A DNA stretch of 64,000 nt from Muribaculaceae bacterium Isolate-013 (NCI) (GTDB taxonomy: Bacteria; Bacteroidota; Bacteroidia; Bacteroidales; Muribaculaceae). Below the pieces are notes generated by a model. It was not told the origin of the DNA. It saw nothing but the letters and a program-made list of their open reading frames with translations, and made no database searches. Location: contig SCEJ01000002.1 of the NCBI GenBank assembly GCA_004102785.1, positions 1 to 64,000 of the forward strand. The letters are read 5' to 3'. Below are positions 9,721 through 18,522 of this stretch, in pieces (within the stretch, counting starts at the first letter, position 1; every line of letters begins with the position of its first letter). Position numbers and translations under genes: made by a program.

Positions 9721-10475
9721 AGGGGTGGGAAGTTGGGAGGCGTTGCTACAACCGTGACATTTTTCATTCCGTTTCATCCGCAGGCCGTCGACGGCCATCC
9801 GAAGTCAATTCCCCGCGGGTTATCCGTAAATCCGTTTGATCTGCGAGAGCCTTTGCGAGAGTAGAGTAGCCACCAGGGGGGAGGGAATGGCGAGCCTACA
9901 GCAACAACCCATAGAGGGGACCGCTCATTGCATTCGCGGCACGATAAGGGAGCGATGATGAGGGGGAGGCGAGGGGTGGGAAGTTGGGAGGCGTTGCTGC
10001 AACCGTGACATTTTTCATTCCGTTTCATCCGTAGGCCGTCGACGGCCATCCGAAGTCAATTCCCCGCGGGTTATCCGTAAATCCGTTTGATCTGCGAGAG
10101 CCTTTGCGAGAGTAGAGTAGCCACCCGGGGGGAGGGAAGGGCGAGCCTACAGCAACAACGCATGGAGGGGACCGCTCATTGCATTCGCGGCACGATAAGG
10201 GAGCGTTGATGAAGGGGGGAGCGAGGGGTGGGAAGTTGGGAGGCGTTGCTACAACCGTGACATTTTTCATTCCGTTTCATCCGCAGGCCGTCGACGGCCA
10301 TCCGAAGTCAATTCCCCGCGGGTTATCCGTAAATCCGATTGATCTGCGAGAGCCTTTGCGAGAGTAGAGTAGCCACCAGGGAGGAGGGAATGGCGAGCCT
10401 ACAGCAACAACCCATGGAGGGGACCGCTCATTGCATTCGCGGCACGATAAGGGAGCGATGATGAGGGGGAGGGCG
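9721..10475. repeat. three tandem copies of a ~251 bp repeat
   Basis: Units begin at 9721, 9972 and 10224 (periods 251 and 252) and differ by only a few substitutions and single-base indels. Each contains the palindrome GCCGTCGACGGC, a CCCCGCGGGG-like segment, and two GCGAGAG motifs. Minus-strand frames of 81-91 codons exist in each copy, but the differences change residues freely and the frames have no known homology, so they are probably not genes. The array fills the space between the coaX promoter and the end of the pyruvate:ferredoxin oxidoreductase gene. Nothing else was seen between 9660 and 10576. Confidence 0.9.
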
Positions 10476-10576
10476 AGGCGCGGAGGGGCGAAAACAGCGG
10501 TGCCGGAGACCGCGGGAGCGGCTTCCGGCACCGGAGTATAACAAGGGTTTATATATCAGATGTTGTGCAGGCGGGA

Positions 10577-13500
10577 TTAATCCTTGTTGGCGGCCTCGGT
10601 TTCGGCTACGCCGGGATCAACACCCCACTGAGTCTGCGACAGGCGCAGGTAGTTGTTGTAGCGCCAGCGGGCGTTGGCCTTGGCTGCGGCGAAGAGCTCG
10701 GCGGCCTCTGCGGGATACTGCTTGAATACGGAAGCGTAGCGCACCTCGCCCTTGAGGAAGTCCTCGAACTTGTCCCAGTCCGGGGTCTTGCTGTCGAGAG
10801 TGAAGGGGTTCTTTCCTTCCTCCTCCACGGCGGGGTTGTAACGCCACAGGTGCCAGTAACCGCACTCGACGGCGCGCTGCTCCTCGGCCTGCGAACGTCC
10901 CATGCCCGACTTCAGGCCATGGTTGATACAGGGAGAGTAGGCGATGATGATCGACGGACCGTCGTAAGCCTCGGCCTCGCGGAATGCCTTGAGGGTCTGG
11001 GCCTGGTCGGCACCCATGGCAACCTGTGCGGCGTAAACATAGCCGTAAGTGGTGGCGATGAGGCCGAGGTCCTTCTTGCGCACGCGCTTGCCGGCAGCGG
11101 CGAATTTGGCGATGGCGCCCACGGGGGTAGCCTTGGAGGCCTGGCCGCCGGTGTTGGAGTAAACCTCGGTGTCGAGCACCAGCACGTTTACATTCTTGCC
11201 CGAAGCGAGCACGTGGTCGAGACCGCCGAAACCGATGTCGTAGGCGGCGCCGTCGCCGGCGATAATCCACTGCGAGCGCTTCACGATGTAGCCCTTGAGC
11301 TCTACGAGGCCCTTGCATACATCGCAGGTGCAGGCAGCGCAGAGGGGCACGATGGTCTCGTAAACCTCGCGGGTGGCCACGGCGTCGTCGCGGTTGTCGA
11401 GCCACTTCTGAGCCTGAGCCTTGATTTCGTCGGAGCAGCAGTCGCATGTGAGGGCCTTCTGCATGAGGTCGGCCACGCGGGCGCGCATCTTCTCGTCGGC
11501 GATGGTCATACCGAGGCCGAATTCAGCGAAGTCCTCGAAGAGCGAGTTGCCCCAGGCCGGACCGTGGCCGCGGAAGTTGGTGGTATAGGGGGTGGAGGGC
11601 ACGGAGCCGGAATAGATGGAGGAGCAGCCGGTGGCGTTGGCAACCATCTCATGGTCGCCGAAGAGCTGGCTGACGAGCTTCACGTAGGGGGTCTCGCCGC
11701 AGCCCGAGCATGCGCCGGAGAACTCGAAGAGCGGTGTAGCGAACTGCGAGTTCTTCACGTTGGCCTTGATGTCGACGAGGTCCTGCTTGGAGGAAACGGA
11801 CTTGATGCAGTAGTCCCATTCGGCCTGAACACCGAGCTGCGACTCCAGCGGTTTCATCTCGAGAGCCTTCACGCCCTTCTTGCCGGGGCATACGTCAACG
11901 CAGTTGCCGCAGCCGAGACAGTCGAGCACGTCGACGGCCTGCACGAAGCGCATGCCGGCGAAAGTCTTGCCGATGGCGGGGAGAGTCTGATCCTCGGCCA
12001 TGGGAGCGGCAGCCATCTCATCGGCGTCGAGAACGAAGGGACGGATAGCGGCGTGGGGGCAGACATAGGCGCACTTATTACACTGGATACAGTTCTCTTC
12101 CTTCCACTCGGGCACGAAAGCGGCCACACCGCGCTTCTCGTAGGCGGCTGTGCCGTTCTGCCATACGCCGTCGGCGATATCCTTGAAGTCGGAAACCTTG
12201 AGGAGGTCGCCGTCCTGGGCGTTGATGGGGCGCACGATGCGGTTGATGAATTCGGGATCGTCGTTGGCCTGTGCAGTCTCGGGTTCGAGATTGCTCCACG
12301 CGGGATCGACGTCGAGACGGAAGTATTCGCCACCGCGGTCGACTGCGGCATAGTTTTTGTCGACAACGTCCTGACCCTTCTTGCCGTAGCTCTTGACGAT
12401 GAATTTCTTCATCTGCTCCACAGCCAGGTCAACGGGGATAACCTCGGTGATGCGGAAGAAGGCGCTCTGGAGAATGGTGTTGGTGCGGTTGCCGAGACCG
12501 ATCTCCTGGGCGATGCGGGTTGCGTCGATGTAATAGACGGTGATGTTGTGGTCGGCGAAATATTTCTTCACCTTGTTGGGAAGGTTCTTTGCCAGCTCCT
12601 CGCCGCTCCAGATGGTGTTGAGCAGGAAAGTGCCGTTGTCGCGCAGACCGCGGGTCACGTCATACATGTGCAGGTAGGCCTGTACATGGCATGCCACGAA
12701 GTTGGGGGTGTTCACCAGGTAGGTCGAGCGGATGGGCGCGTCGCCGAAACGGAGGTGCGAGCAGGTAAAGCCGCCCGATTTCTTCGAGTCGTAGGCGAAG
12801 TATGCCTGGCAGTATTTATTGGTGTTCTCGCCGATGATTTTCACCGAGTTCTTGTTGGCGCCCACGGTGCCGTCGGCACCGAGGCCGTAGAACTTGGCTT
12901 CGTAGGTCGACTTGTCGCCCAGGGCGATCTCCTCGGGGAGGGGGAGCGAGGTGAAAGTCACATCGTCAACGATACCCACGGTGAAGTGGTTCTTGGGCAT
13001 GGGGAGGGCGAGGTTCTCGAACACGCCGATAATCTGGGCGGGGGTGGTGTCTTTCGACGCCAGGCCGTAGCGGCCGCCTACGATAACGGGGGCGTTCTCC
13101 TTGCCGTAGAAGCATTCCTTCACATCGAGGTAGAGGGGTTCGCCGTTGGCGCCAGGCTCCTTGGTGCGGTCGAGCACAGCGATGCGCTTGGCGGTTGCGG
13201 GCACGGCGGCAAGGAAGTGCTTGGCGGAGAAGGGACGGTAGAGGTGCACCGAAACGAGGCCGACTTTCTCACCTTTCTCAACGAGATAGTCGATAGCCTC
13301 CTGGGCGGCCTGTGTCACCGAACCCATGGCGATAATCACGCGCTCGGCATCCTCTGCGCCATAGTAGTTGAAGAGGGAGTATTTGCGGCCGGTGATTTCG
13401 GATATTTTGTTCATGTATTCCTCAACAACCTCGGCAACGCCCTCGTAGGCGGGGTTGCAGGCTTCGCGGTGCTGGAAGAACACGTCGCCGTTCTCGGCCA

Positions 13501-14158
13501 TGCCGCGCGACTGGGGTGCCTGCGGGGTGAGGGCGCGCGAGCGGAATCTGGCCAGAGCCTCGCGGTCGAGCAGCGGCTCGAGCTGGTCCTGTTCGAGCAT
13601 CTCGATTTTCTGGATTTCATGCGAGGTGCGGAAACCGTCGAAGAAGTTCAGGAAGGGAATCGACGACTTGATGGTGGCCAGGTGGGCTACACCCGAGAGG
13701 TCCATAACCTCCTGCACGGAGCCTTCGGCCAGCATGGCGAAGCCGGTCTGGCGGCAGGCCATCACATCCTGGTGGTCACCGAAGATGCTCAGGGCGTGCG
13801 AGGCAATGGTGCGCGCCGACACGTGGAACACCGTGGGGAGCTGCTCGCCGGCGATTTTGTACATATTGGGAATCATCAGCAGCAGACCCTGCGATGCAGT
13901 GTAGGTTGTGGTGAGAGCACCTGCCATCAGAGAGCCGTGCACGGCGCCTGCGGCACCGCCCTCCGACTGCATTTCCTGCACCAGTACGGTCTCGCCGAAG
14001 ATGTTCTTGCGTCCTGCGGCGGCCCATTCGTCCACGAACTCGGCCATTGTCGAGGAGGGGGTGATGGGATAGATTGCGGCAACCTCCGAGAACATGTAGG
14101 AGATGTGGGCCGCAGCCTGGTTTCCGTCACAGGTCAGAAACTTTTTTTCTTTGCTCAT
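10577..14158 (-). CDS. nifJ: pyruvate:ferredoxin (flavodoxin) oxidoreductase
   Basis: The 1193-residue single-chain enzyme decarboxylates pyruvate to acetyl-CoA and CO2 and passes electrons to ferredoxin or flavodoxin, a central step in anaerobic fermentation. Visible parts are the N-terminal pyrimidine-binding domain, the gamma domain in the middle, two 4Fe-4S motifs (CIQCNKCAYVCP from residue 690; CLGCGNCVDVCP from residue 747), a further CSGCGE cluster ligand segment, and the thiamine diphosphate motif starting GDGAAYDIG at residues 968-976. Length is normal for the family (about 1180). The gene stands alone, with a -7 box at 14246-14253. Strong codon bias leaves long antisense frames. Confidence 0.97.
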   Translation of the reverse strand: MSKEKKFLTCDGNQAAAHISYMFSEVAAIYPITPSSTMAEFVDEWAAAGRKNIFGETVLVQEMQSEGGAAGAVHGSLMAGALTTTYTASQGLLLMIPNMYKIAGEQLPTVFHVSARTIASHALSIFGDHQDVMACRQTGFAMLAEGSVQEVMDLSGVAHLATIKSSIPFLNFFDGFRTSHEIQKIEMLEQDQLEPLLDREALARFRSRALTPQAPQSRGMAENGDVFFQHREACNPAYEGVAEVVEEYMNKISEITGRKYSLFNYYGAEDAERVIIAMGSVTQAAQEAIDYLVEKGEKVGLVSVHLYRPFSAKHFLAAVPATAKRIAVLDRTKEPGANGEPLYLDVKECFYGKENAPVIVGGRYGLASKDTTPAQIIGVFENLALPMPKNHFTVGIVDDVTFTSLPLPEEIALGDKSTYEAKFYGLGADGTVGANKNSVKIIGENTNKYCQAYFAYDSKKSGGFTCSHLRFGDAPIRSTYLVNTPNFVACHVQAYLHMYDVTRGLRDNGTFLLNTIWSGEELAKNLPNKVKKYFADHNITVYYIDATRIAQEIGLGNRTNTILQSAFFRITEVIPVDLAVEQMKKFIVKSYGKKGQDVVDKNYAAVDRGGEYFRLDVDPAWSNLEPETAQANDDPEFINRIVRPINAQDGDLLKVSDFKDIADGVWQNGTAAYEKRGVAAFVPEWKEENCIQCNKCAYVCPHAAIRPFVLDADEMAAAPMAEDQTLPAIGKTFAGMRFVQAVDVLDCLGCGNCVDVCPGKKGVKALEMKPLESQLGVQAEWDYCIKSVSSKQDLVDIKANVKNSQFATPLFEFSGACSGCGETPYVKLVSQLFGDHEMVANATGCSSIYSGSVPSTPYTTNFRGHGPAWGNSLFEDFAEFGLGMTIADEKMRARVADLMQKALTCDCCSDEIKAQAQKWLDNRDDAVATREVYETIVPLCAACTCDVCKGLVELKGYIVKRSQWIIAGDGAAYDIGFGGLDHVLASGKNVNVLVLDTEVYSNTGGQASKATPVGAIAKFAAAGKRVRKKDLGLIATTYGYVYAAQVAMGADQAQTLKAFREAEAYDGPSIIIAYSPCINHGLKSGMGRSQAEEQRAVECGYWHLWRYNPAVEEEGKNPFTLDSKTPDWDKFEDFLKGEVRYASVFKQYPAEAAELFAAAKANARWRYNNYLRLSQTQWGVDPGVAETEAANKD

Positions 14159-14245
14159 AATTGACTTGTGAAAAGTATGTAGTATTAAGAATTTGTATCA
14201 ATCGCTCATATCGGCGCCCCTGCGGGCACCTTGGAAATCAACGTG

Positions 14246-14253
14246 CAAATTTA
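14246..14253 (-). promoter_or_regulatory. -7 box of the pyruvate:ferredoxin oxidoreductase gene
   Basis: The minus strand reads TAAATTTG, matching TAnnTTTG. No good -33 TTTG is seen at the usual spacing. The leader would be about 85 bases. Confidence 0.5.
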
Positions 14254-14402
14254 CGACTTTTCTGCAAAAAATGCCCTATAATTTCCACATTAATTCCCTA
14301 TCCCACCTTAATTAACAATAAAATCTCTTTCATTACGCTAAACGCAACCCGCCCCGCAACTCATCACCTCACACTCCGGCCACAGCAACACGCGCACTGA
14401 AA

Positions 14403-14433
14403 CAGAAAAGGGCGTCCCTGCACGGGGCGCCCT
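14403..14433 (-). terminator. terminator after the secreted-protein gene
   Basis: A GC-rich stem (14409-14418 with 14424-14433, one wobble pair) is followed on the minus strand by TTTTCTGTTT. It lies about 100 bases beyond the stop of the gene at 14530-15765. Confidence 0.75.
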
Positions 14434-14529
14434 GCGAGCAAAGTAAAGGATGTCGTTTATTATTTAACGAGATGCTTTACAAGAAATTGCTGAATCTGTG
14501 GCGGAGAGAGCGGCAGCGGGTTGCCGTTA

Positions 14530-15765
14530 TCAGAGGATAACCTTGGCAACCTTCGAGCCCTGGCGCATGATGTAGAGGCCGTTGGCGGGGTTCTCTACGC
14601 GCACGCCCTGGAGGTTGAAGTATTCAACGGGGGCGTTGAGGTCGGCTTCAACACCGGCGATGCCGGCGGCAGCCTTGATCTCGATGGGGTAGATGGAAGC
14701 GGAGGGAGCGTCGGCACCCTTGGCCTGATAGTAGTTTACAACACCGATAACGTCCTTGAGCTCAGTGGTCTCGGGCAGGTCGATACCAAACTTGTTGTAA
14801 CCGGAGATTTTGTCGTTGCCGGCAACGATTTCAAAGTTCTTCTCAACGATGTTGGCGAGGTCGCAGTTGCGGATAACGATGTATTTGTTGCCCATGGTGG
14901 CGCCGTCGATGTCGGCGATGGCTACCTCTGCGGGCTGTACGGGCTCGCCGTCAACGCCGGCCTTGTACGACGCCTTGCTGGAACCGTCCTTCGGGAGCGA
15001 AAGCTCGATGGTCGAGTAGTAGTTCACATAGTTGCCGGTGAAGCCTGCGGGGATAGTCTGGCCGGGGGTGTAGGTCTGGTCGGTGGAGCCGTAGATGAAC
15101 ATCGAGCCGGTCTCATCCTGAACGTAGAGGTTAAGGCCGTTCTGGTAAACAACCTTCACAGGGTTCTCGAACTCATAGAGAACATCGGTTTTGGCATCGG
15201 CAAGCCATGCTGCGATGTTGGCTACCTTGACGGTCTCACCGGGAGTGGGTGTAGGCACAACGGGGGTGGAACCTACCTCGTCGGAGATAACGAGCTGGCT
15301 GAAGCGGATCTGACCTGCATCGGCGGTAGCTACGAAAGGATTCATACCGTCGGCATACTGCCAGGTGATGATTGATGTACCGTCTGTGACAGCACCCTTG
15401 TTGTCCTGCGGTGTGAAGCTTGCGTGCTTCTCGTTGGCTACGGTGAAGACAATCTGCTTCATGGCGCCTACATTGGCGGAGGCGGTGATTATCAGCTCAT
15501 AGTCTTTGTACCAGCGGCACTGGTCGCTCTGACCGACAATGTTTGTGGGTGCGGTGTTTGAAGCCTGCTGCTTCATAACGACATTGAACACTGTGCCGTC
15601 CTCGGCGCTCCATGTGCCGGCGATCTGCTTTTTTTCCTTGTTATCGTAGGTGTAGGTACTTTCGGTGAACTGGGTCATATCCACTTTGGAGATGACATAG
15701 TCCTTTGCGGAGACTGCGGAGGCCATAATGGCCACACAGCCGGCTGCGAGTAAAAATTTCTTCAT
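14530..15765 (-). CDS. secreted protein with sorting-type C-terminal tail
   Basis: The 411-residue protein has an N-terminal signal peptide (MKKFLLAAGCVAIMASAVSA) and two domains joined by a Pro/Thr linker near residue 175. The first looks like a beta-sandwich; the second (about 185-340) resembles an OB-fold-like repeat seen in Bacteroidales surface proteins. The last ~30 residues (EYFNLQGVRVENP, then GLYIMRQGSKVAKVIL) match the tail used by type IX secretion or by surface attachment in Muribaculaceae and Prevotella. No catalytic motif was recognised. It starts 41 bases after the small gene at 15807-16133 and is probably cotranscribed with it. Confidence 0.7.
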   Translation of the reverse strand: MKKFLLAAGCVAIMASAVSAKDYVISKVDMTQFTESTYTYDNKEKKQIAGTWSAEDGTVFNVVMKQQASNTAPTNIVGQSDQCRWYKDYELIITASANVGAMKQIVFTVANEKHASFTPQDNKGAVTDGTSIITWQYADGMNPFVATADAGQIRFSQLVISDEVGSTPVVPTPTPGETVKVANIAAWLADAKTDVLYEFENPVKVVYQNGLNLYVQDETGSMFIYGSTDQTYTPGQTIPAGFTGNYVNYYSTIELSLPKDGSSKASYKAGVDGEPVQPAEVAIADIDGATMGNKYIVIRNCDLANIVEKNFEIVAGNDKISGYNKFGIDLPETTELKDVIGVVNYYQAKGADAPSASIYPIEIKAAAGIAGVEADLNAPVEYFNLQGVRVENPANGLYIMRQGSKVAKVIL

Positions 15766-15806
15766 AGAAACGTGCTTTTGAGTTTGTATTAAGGTTAAAA
15801 ATATTT

Positions 15807-16133
15807 TCAGAGGGTGATGCGGCGGGTGATACTGCCGGCACGGAGGATGTAGATGCCGCGGGCGGCCAGCTTAAGGCGGTGGAAGCCGGGCTGGAGCGTC
15901 TCCGAGGCGATAGGCTGCCCAAGCAGCGAGATGAGCTTCACCGGAGTGGGACGCGACACATAGACGTAGACATATCCCTCGGCCACAACCACTTCGGTGG
16001 CACTCTCGGGCGTGACAATCTCCACTATCTGCACCGGAGGCGCCTGCACATGCTCCCACGACGGCGGAGCAGCCATCGACATCAAAGCCGCAGCCGCCAC
16101 AAACACCATGGATACAATCAGTTTCCTTATCAT
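15807..16133 (-). CDS. small secreted protein, signal peptide plus sorting-like tail
   Basis: The 108-residue product has a signal peptide (MIRKLIVSMVFVAAAALM, cleaved near SMAA) and an ~80-residue remainder. Its second half (VYVYVSRPTPVKLISLLGQPI, ending GIYILRAGSITRRITL in total about 50 residues) resembles the C-terminal sorting domain of type IX cargo proteins, with almost no cargo in front. An ATG at 16142 would add three residues. A well-matched promoter lies at 16192-16223. Function is unknown; it may be a small surface protein or the remnant of a larger cargo. Confidence 0.65.
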   Translation of the reverse strand: MIRKLIVSMVFVAAAALMSMAAPPSWEHVQAPPVQIVEIVTPESATEVVVAEGYVYVYVSRPTPVKLISLLGQPIASETLQPGFHRLKLAARGIYILRAGSITRRITL

Positions 16134-16191
16134 CCGATGCAATAATCCGGTTTTAATTCCTAAGGATGGCGCATACCGCCACTCCAGTCTA

Positions 16192-16223
16192 CAAAATTAC
16201 TGATTAACTGCGAACCCTCCAAA
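16192..16223 (-). promoter_or_regulatory. promoter of the small secreted protein gene
   Basis: On the minus strand TTTG (16220-16223), a 20-base spacer and TAATTTTG (16192-16199) give a full Bacteroidetes promoter. Transcription would start near 16188, about 55 bases before the ATG at 16133. Confidence 0.75.
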
Positions 16224-16266
16224 CATTTAACATAAAAACTTTTCACACACTCCTCCCCCGCCCCGC

Positions 16267-17793
16267 TCAGAGCAGCGGATGCTCGCCGAAAAAATAGCGG
16301 GGAGACACCAGGCGATACAAAGTGCGCCCCGCCTGGGTACGCACCGGGATGCACATCACCGGCCGGTCGTAGCACACAGCCCCGGGGAGCGCCGGGAGAT
16401 ACAGGTACGCCTCCCCCTCCATGCGGAAATCGCGCATCGGAGGGAGGGAGCTCACGAGCACCGAGCCGTCGGGAAGGGGATACGAACTGCCGGCAGAGAG
16501 CGCCGAGGCCACTGAATCGAGCGGCACGCGGCTCATGGCTGACGGCAGCACCGTCAGCGACTCCTTGCCGTAATATTCGGCTATCTGCTTGAGCGTAAAG
16601 GCATCGGCATCCTCAAGAGCGCGCACACGCCCCAGGCGCCACAGCGGCTGTCGGTGTTCGTCGCAGAGGTCGCGGTAAAGTATGGGGTGCTTCCCTGAGC
16701 CGTACGAAGACAGGAGCCGGCCGATAGCCTCCACATCTCCGGCAGAGGCATGAAGCCCGCCCACCGGAGCCACCACGGCAACCAAAGCCGTCAACGAGGC
16801 CGCGGCGGTGGCTGCCGCGGCGGCACCACGCCGCAGCCTAACACCCGAGAGCGCCCCCATGCGCAGCAACGCAACCAGGGCATAAAGCTGTGCGAACCAC
16901 CCGGAACGACCCGTGACACCGCTCACGGCACAGAACACCAGCGCCACAACGCAGGCCACCGCCGCTCCACTCCACATGCGGTCGGCCATAACGCTCGCCA
17001 TCCACCGGCGCCCCCTCCCTCCGCACATGGCAGCGGCAACTACCGCGGCAGCCACAAAAGCCAGCGGTGCCGAATAGAGAAGCTGCAGCGGCAGCGGGTG
17101 GTCAGCGCCGCCGGGCGAGGCGCCCAGACGCCCCCACACCCCCGGCGAGGAGGCAACCAAAACGCACCCCGCGGCGAAAGCCCACAATGCGCCGCGCGCT
17201 GCACGCCCGGGCCTGCATCCGTCACCACGCCACCAGAGCCACATCATGGCCGCGGCCACCGGCAGCGAGGCAGCCTCGTGCATCGCTCCGGCAAGGAATC
17301 CCAGCGGACATAGCAGCCAGGGGGTGACACGCACGCCACGCCACAGCAGCCACACGAACGACAGGAGCACGGCCGACGAAAGCGCATAGTTGAAGTTGAC
17401 ATCAATCGAAAAGAGGTAATTCCACCACGGAAACAGGAGCACCACCGCCGCCATAGCCACACAGCAGAGCGCCACACGGCCACGCCGGCGCCACACCCCG
17501 CCGAGACGCAGCACCATAACAGACATCCACGCCGCTGCCGCGCCGGCCACTCCAGACACCAGCCACTTCGGCAGAAATCCCAAAGCAAAGGCGGCCATAA
17601 AGTTGGCTGCGCGCCCGTTGGTGTGAAGCCAGTGGAACGGCACCCATCGCCAGGCCTTGTCAGGCGGCCATATCCCCTCCCCCACAGCGTGGGCCGACCG
17701 GAATGTGGAGATATACCCCCAGTCGTCGGCGAAATAAGGCGCGGCCTCATAGACCGCCACCCAGGCCGCCGCCAGCAGCCACGCCAGAGCCAC
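16267..17793 (-). CDS. polytopic membrane protein, DUF6056-like
   Basis: The 508-residue protein has about ten hydrophobic segments. An acidic pair in the first outer loop (APYFADDWGY, near residue 22) and a later HTNGR segment are typical of the DUF6056 group, whose members look like GT-C-fold glycosyltransferases. A soluble C-terminal part of ~140 residues follows. Such proteins are thought to transfer sugars from lipid carriers outside the inner membrane, but no substrate can be named. It starts 95 bases after the deacetylase gene ends and may share its transcript. The family name is a judgement from motif layout. Confidence 0.6.
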   Translation of the reverse strand: MALAWLLAAAWVAVYEAAPYFADDWGYISTFRSAHAVGEGIWPPDKAWRWVPFHWLHTNGRAANFMAAFALGFLPKWLVSGVAGAAAAWMSVMVLRLGGVWRRRGRVALCCVAMAAVVLLFPWWNYLFSIDVNFNYALSSAVLLSFVWLLWRGVRVTPWLLCPLGFLAGAMHEAASLPVAAAMMWLWWRGDGCRPGRAARGALWAFAAGCVLVASSPGVWGRLGASPGGADHPLPLQLLYSAPLAFVAAAVVAAAMCGGRGRRWMASVMADRMWSGAAVACVVALVFCAVSGVTGRSGWFAQLYALVALLRMGALSGVRLRRGAAAAATAAASLTALVAVVAPVGGLHASAGDVEAIGRLLSSYGSGKHPILYRDLCDEHRQPLWRLGRVRALEDADAFTLKQIAEYYGKESLTVLPSAMSRVPLDSVASALSAGSSYPLPDGSVLVSSLPPMRDFRMEGEAYLYLPALPGAVCYDRPVMCIPVRTQAGRTLYRLVSPRYFFGEHPLL

Positions 17794-17887
17794 CGGCCAC
17801 CATGCCGCTATATTTTCTCGCCGCTCGATAATATATAAGAATTACAAAATTTATAAGATTTATAAACCTGATTCGATTCATGAGATT

Positions 17888-18508
17888 TCACATCGGAATC
17901 GCCTCGAACTCATAGCCGCGGGCAAGCAGATACTCGATAGCCCGCGGAAGCGCCGCCTTCATGTTTTTCTCGGCCTTCAGCGAATCATGAAACACGATTA
18001 TAGAGCCGTTGCGTGCATAGCGCCTGACGTTGTTGAACACCCTTTCGGGAGTGAGCTTGCGCGAGTAGTCGCGCGTCACGAGGTCGTAGAGGATTATGTT
18101 GTAGTGATCCTTGATGGCACGGGCCTGCTTCCAGCGTATCAGCCCGTGAGGGGGGCGGAAAAGCGGCGAGCCTATCAGGGAGTTGGCCTCGGAGATGTCA
18201 TGCATATAGCGGTAAGTCGACACCAGGCGCCCCTGAAGGTGATGCATCGTGTGGTTGCCCCAGGAGTGGCCGCGGCGCTTGATTTCCTCGAAGAGGCCGG
18301 GGTTGCGGGCCACATTGTCGCCCACGAGGAAGAAAGTGGCCTTGATGCCGTAGCGGTCGAGGGTGTCGAGCACCCAGGGTGTGACCTCCGGCACCGGGCC
18401 GTCGTCGAAAGTGAGATACACCACCCTACGGCCGCCGCCGCGCTTTATGCGCCATATCCCTTCGGGAAACAGCAGTCGATAAAGCAGCGGCGGGCGTTCG
18501 ATAAGCAT
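17888..18508 (-). CDS. polysaccharide deacetylase (NodB homology domain)
   Basis: The 206-residue protein is almost entirely a NodB-type deacetylase domain. It shows motif 1 TFDDGP (residues 33-38, Asp35/Asp36), the metal-binding pair in NHTMHH (His86, His90), the RPPHG motif, and the terminal HDS motif. Such enzymes remove N- or O-acetyl groups from peptidoglycan, chitin-like or surface polysaccharides in a metal-dependent reaction. No clear signal peptide is seen; a short hydrophobic stretch at residues 8-18 could attach it to the membrane. It follows the DUF2723 gene by 14 bases and is likely cotranscribed with it. Confidence 0.9.
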   Translation of the reverse strand: MLIERPPLLYRLLFPEGIWRIKRGGGRRVVYLTFDDGPVPEVTPWVLDTLDRYGIKATFFLVGDNVARNPGLFEEIKRRGHSWGNHTMHHLQGRLVSTYRYMHDISEANSLIGSPLFRPPHGLIRWKQARAIKDHYNIILYDLVTRDYSRKLTPERVFNNVRRYARNGSIIVFHDSLKAEKNMKAALPRAIEYLLARGYEFEAIPM

Positions 18509-18522
18509 GGTGCGGGGGCGTG

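Larger units (their letters stand above)
14159..14529. other. 371-base intergenic region
   Basis: This stretch holds the leader and -7 box of the oxidoreductase gene and, at its far end, the terminator hairpin of the secreted-protein gene at 14530. It is A/T-rich between 14255 and 14340. No further gene or structured RNA was recognised. Confidence 0.7.

Noticed and set aside
9721-10475. CRISPR array
   Set aside because: The repeats are long (~251 bp), directly adjacent, and without unique spacers; no cas gene is present.
9774-10531. Three overlapping minus-strand frames of 81-91 codons in the 251-bp repeats
   Set aside because: Differences between copies change residues as readily as silent positions, no start signal is visible, and the frames simply follow the repeat.
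10565-14164. A 1199-codon plus-strand frame covering the whole pyruvate:ferredoxin oxidoreductase gene
   Set aside because: It is the exact antisense of a well-supported enzyme. Strong codon bias avoiding TTA, CTA and TCA leaves this frame free of stops; its product is low-complexity Gly/Val/Ala/His and has no domain.
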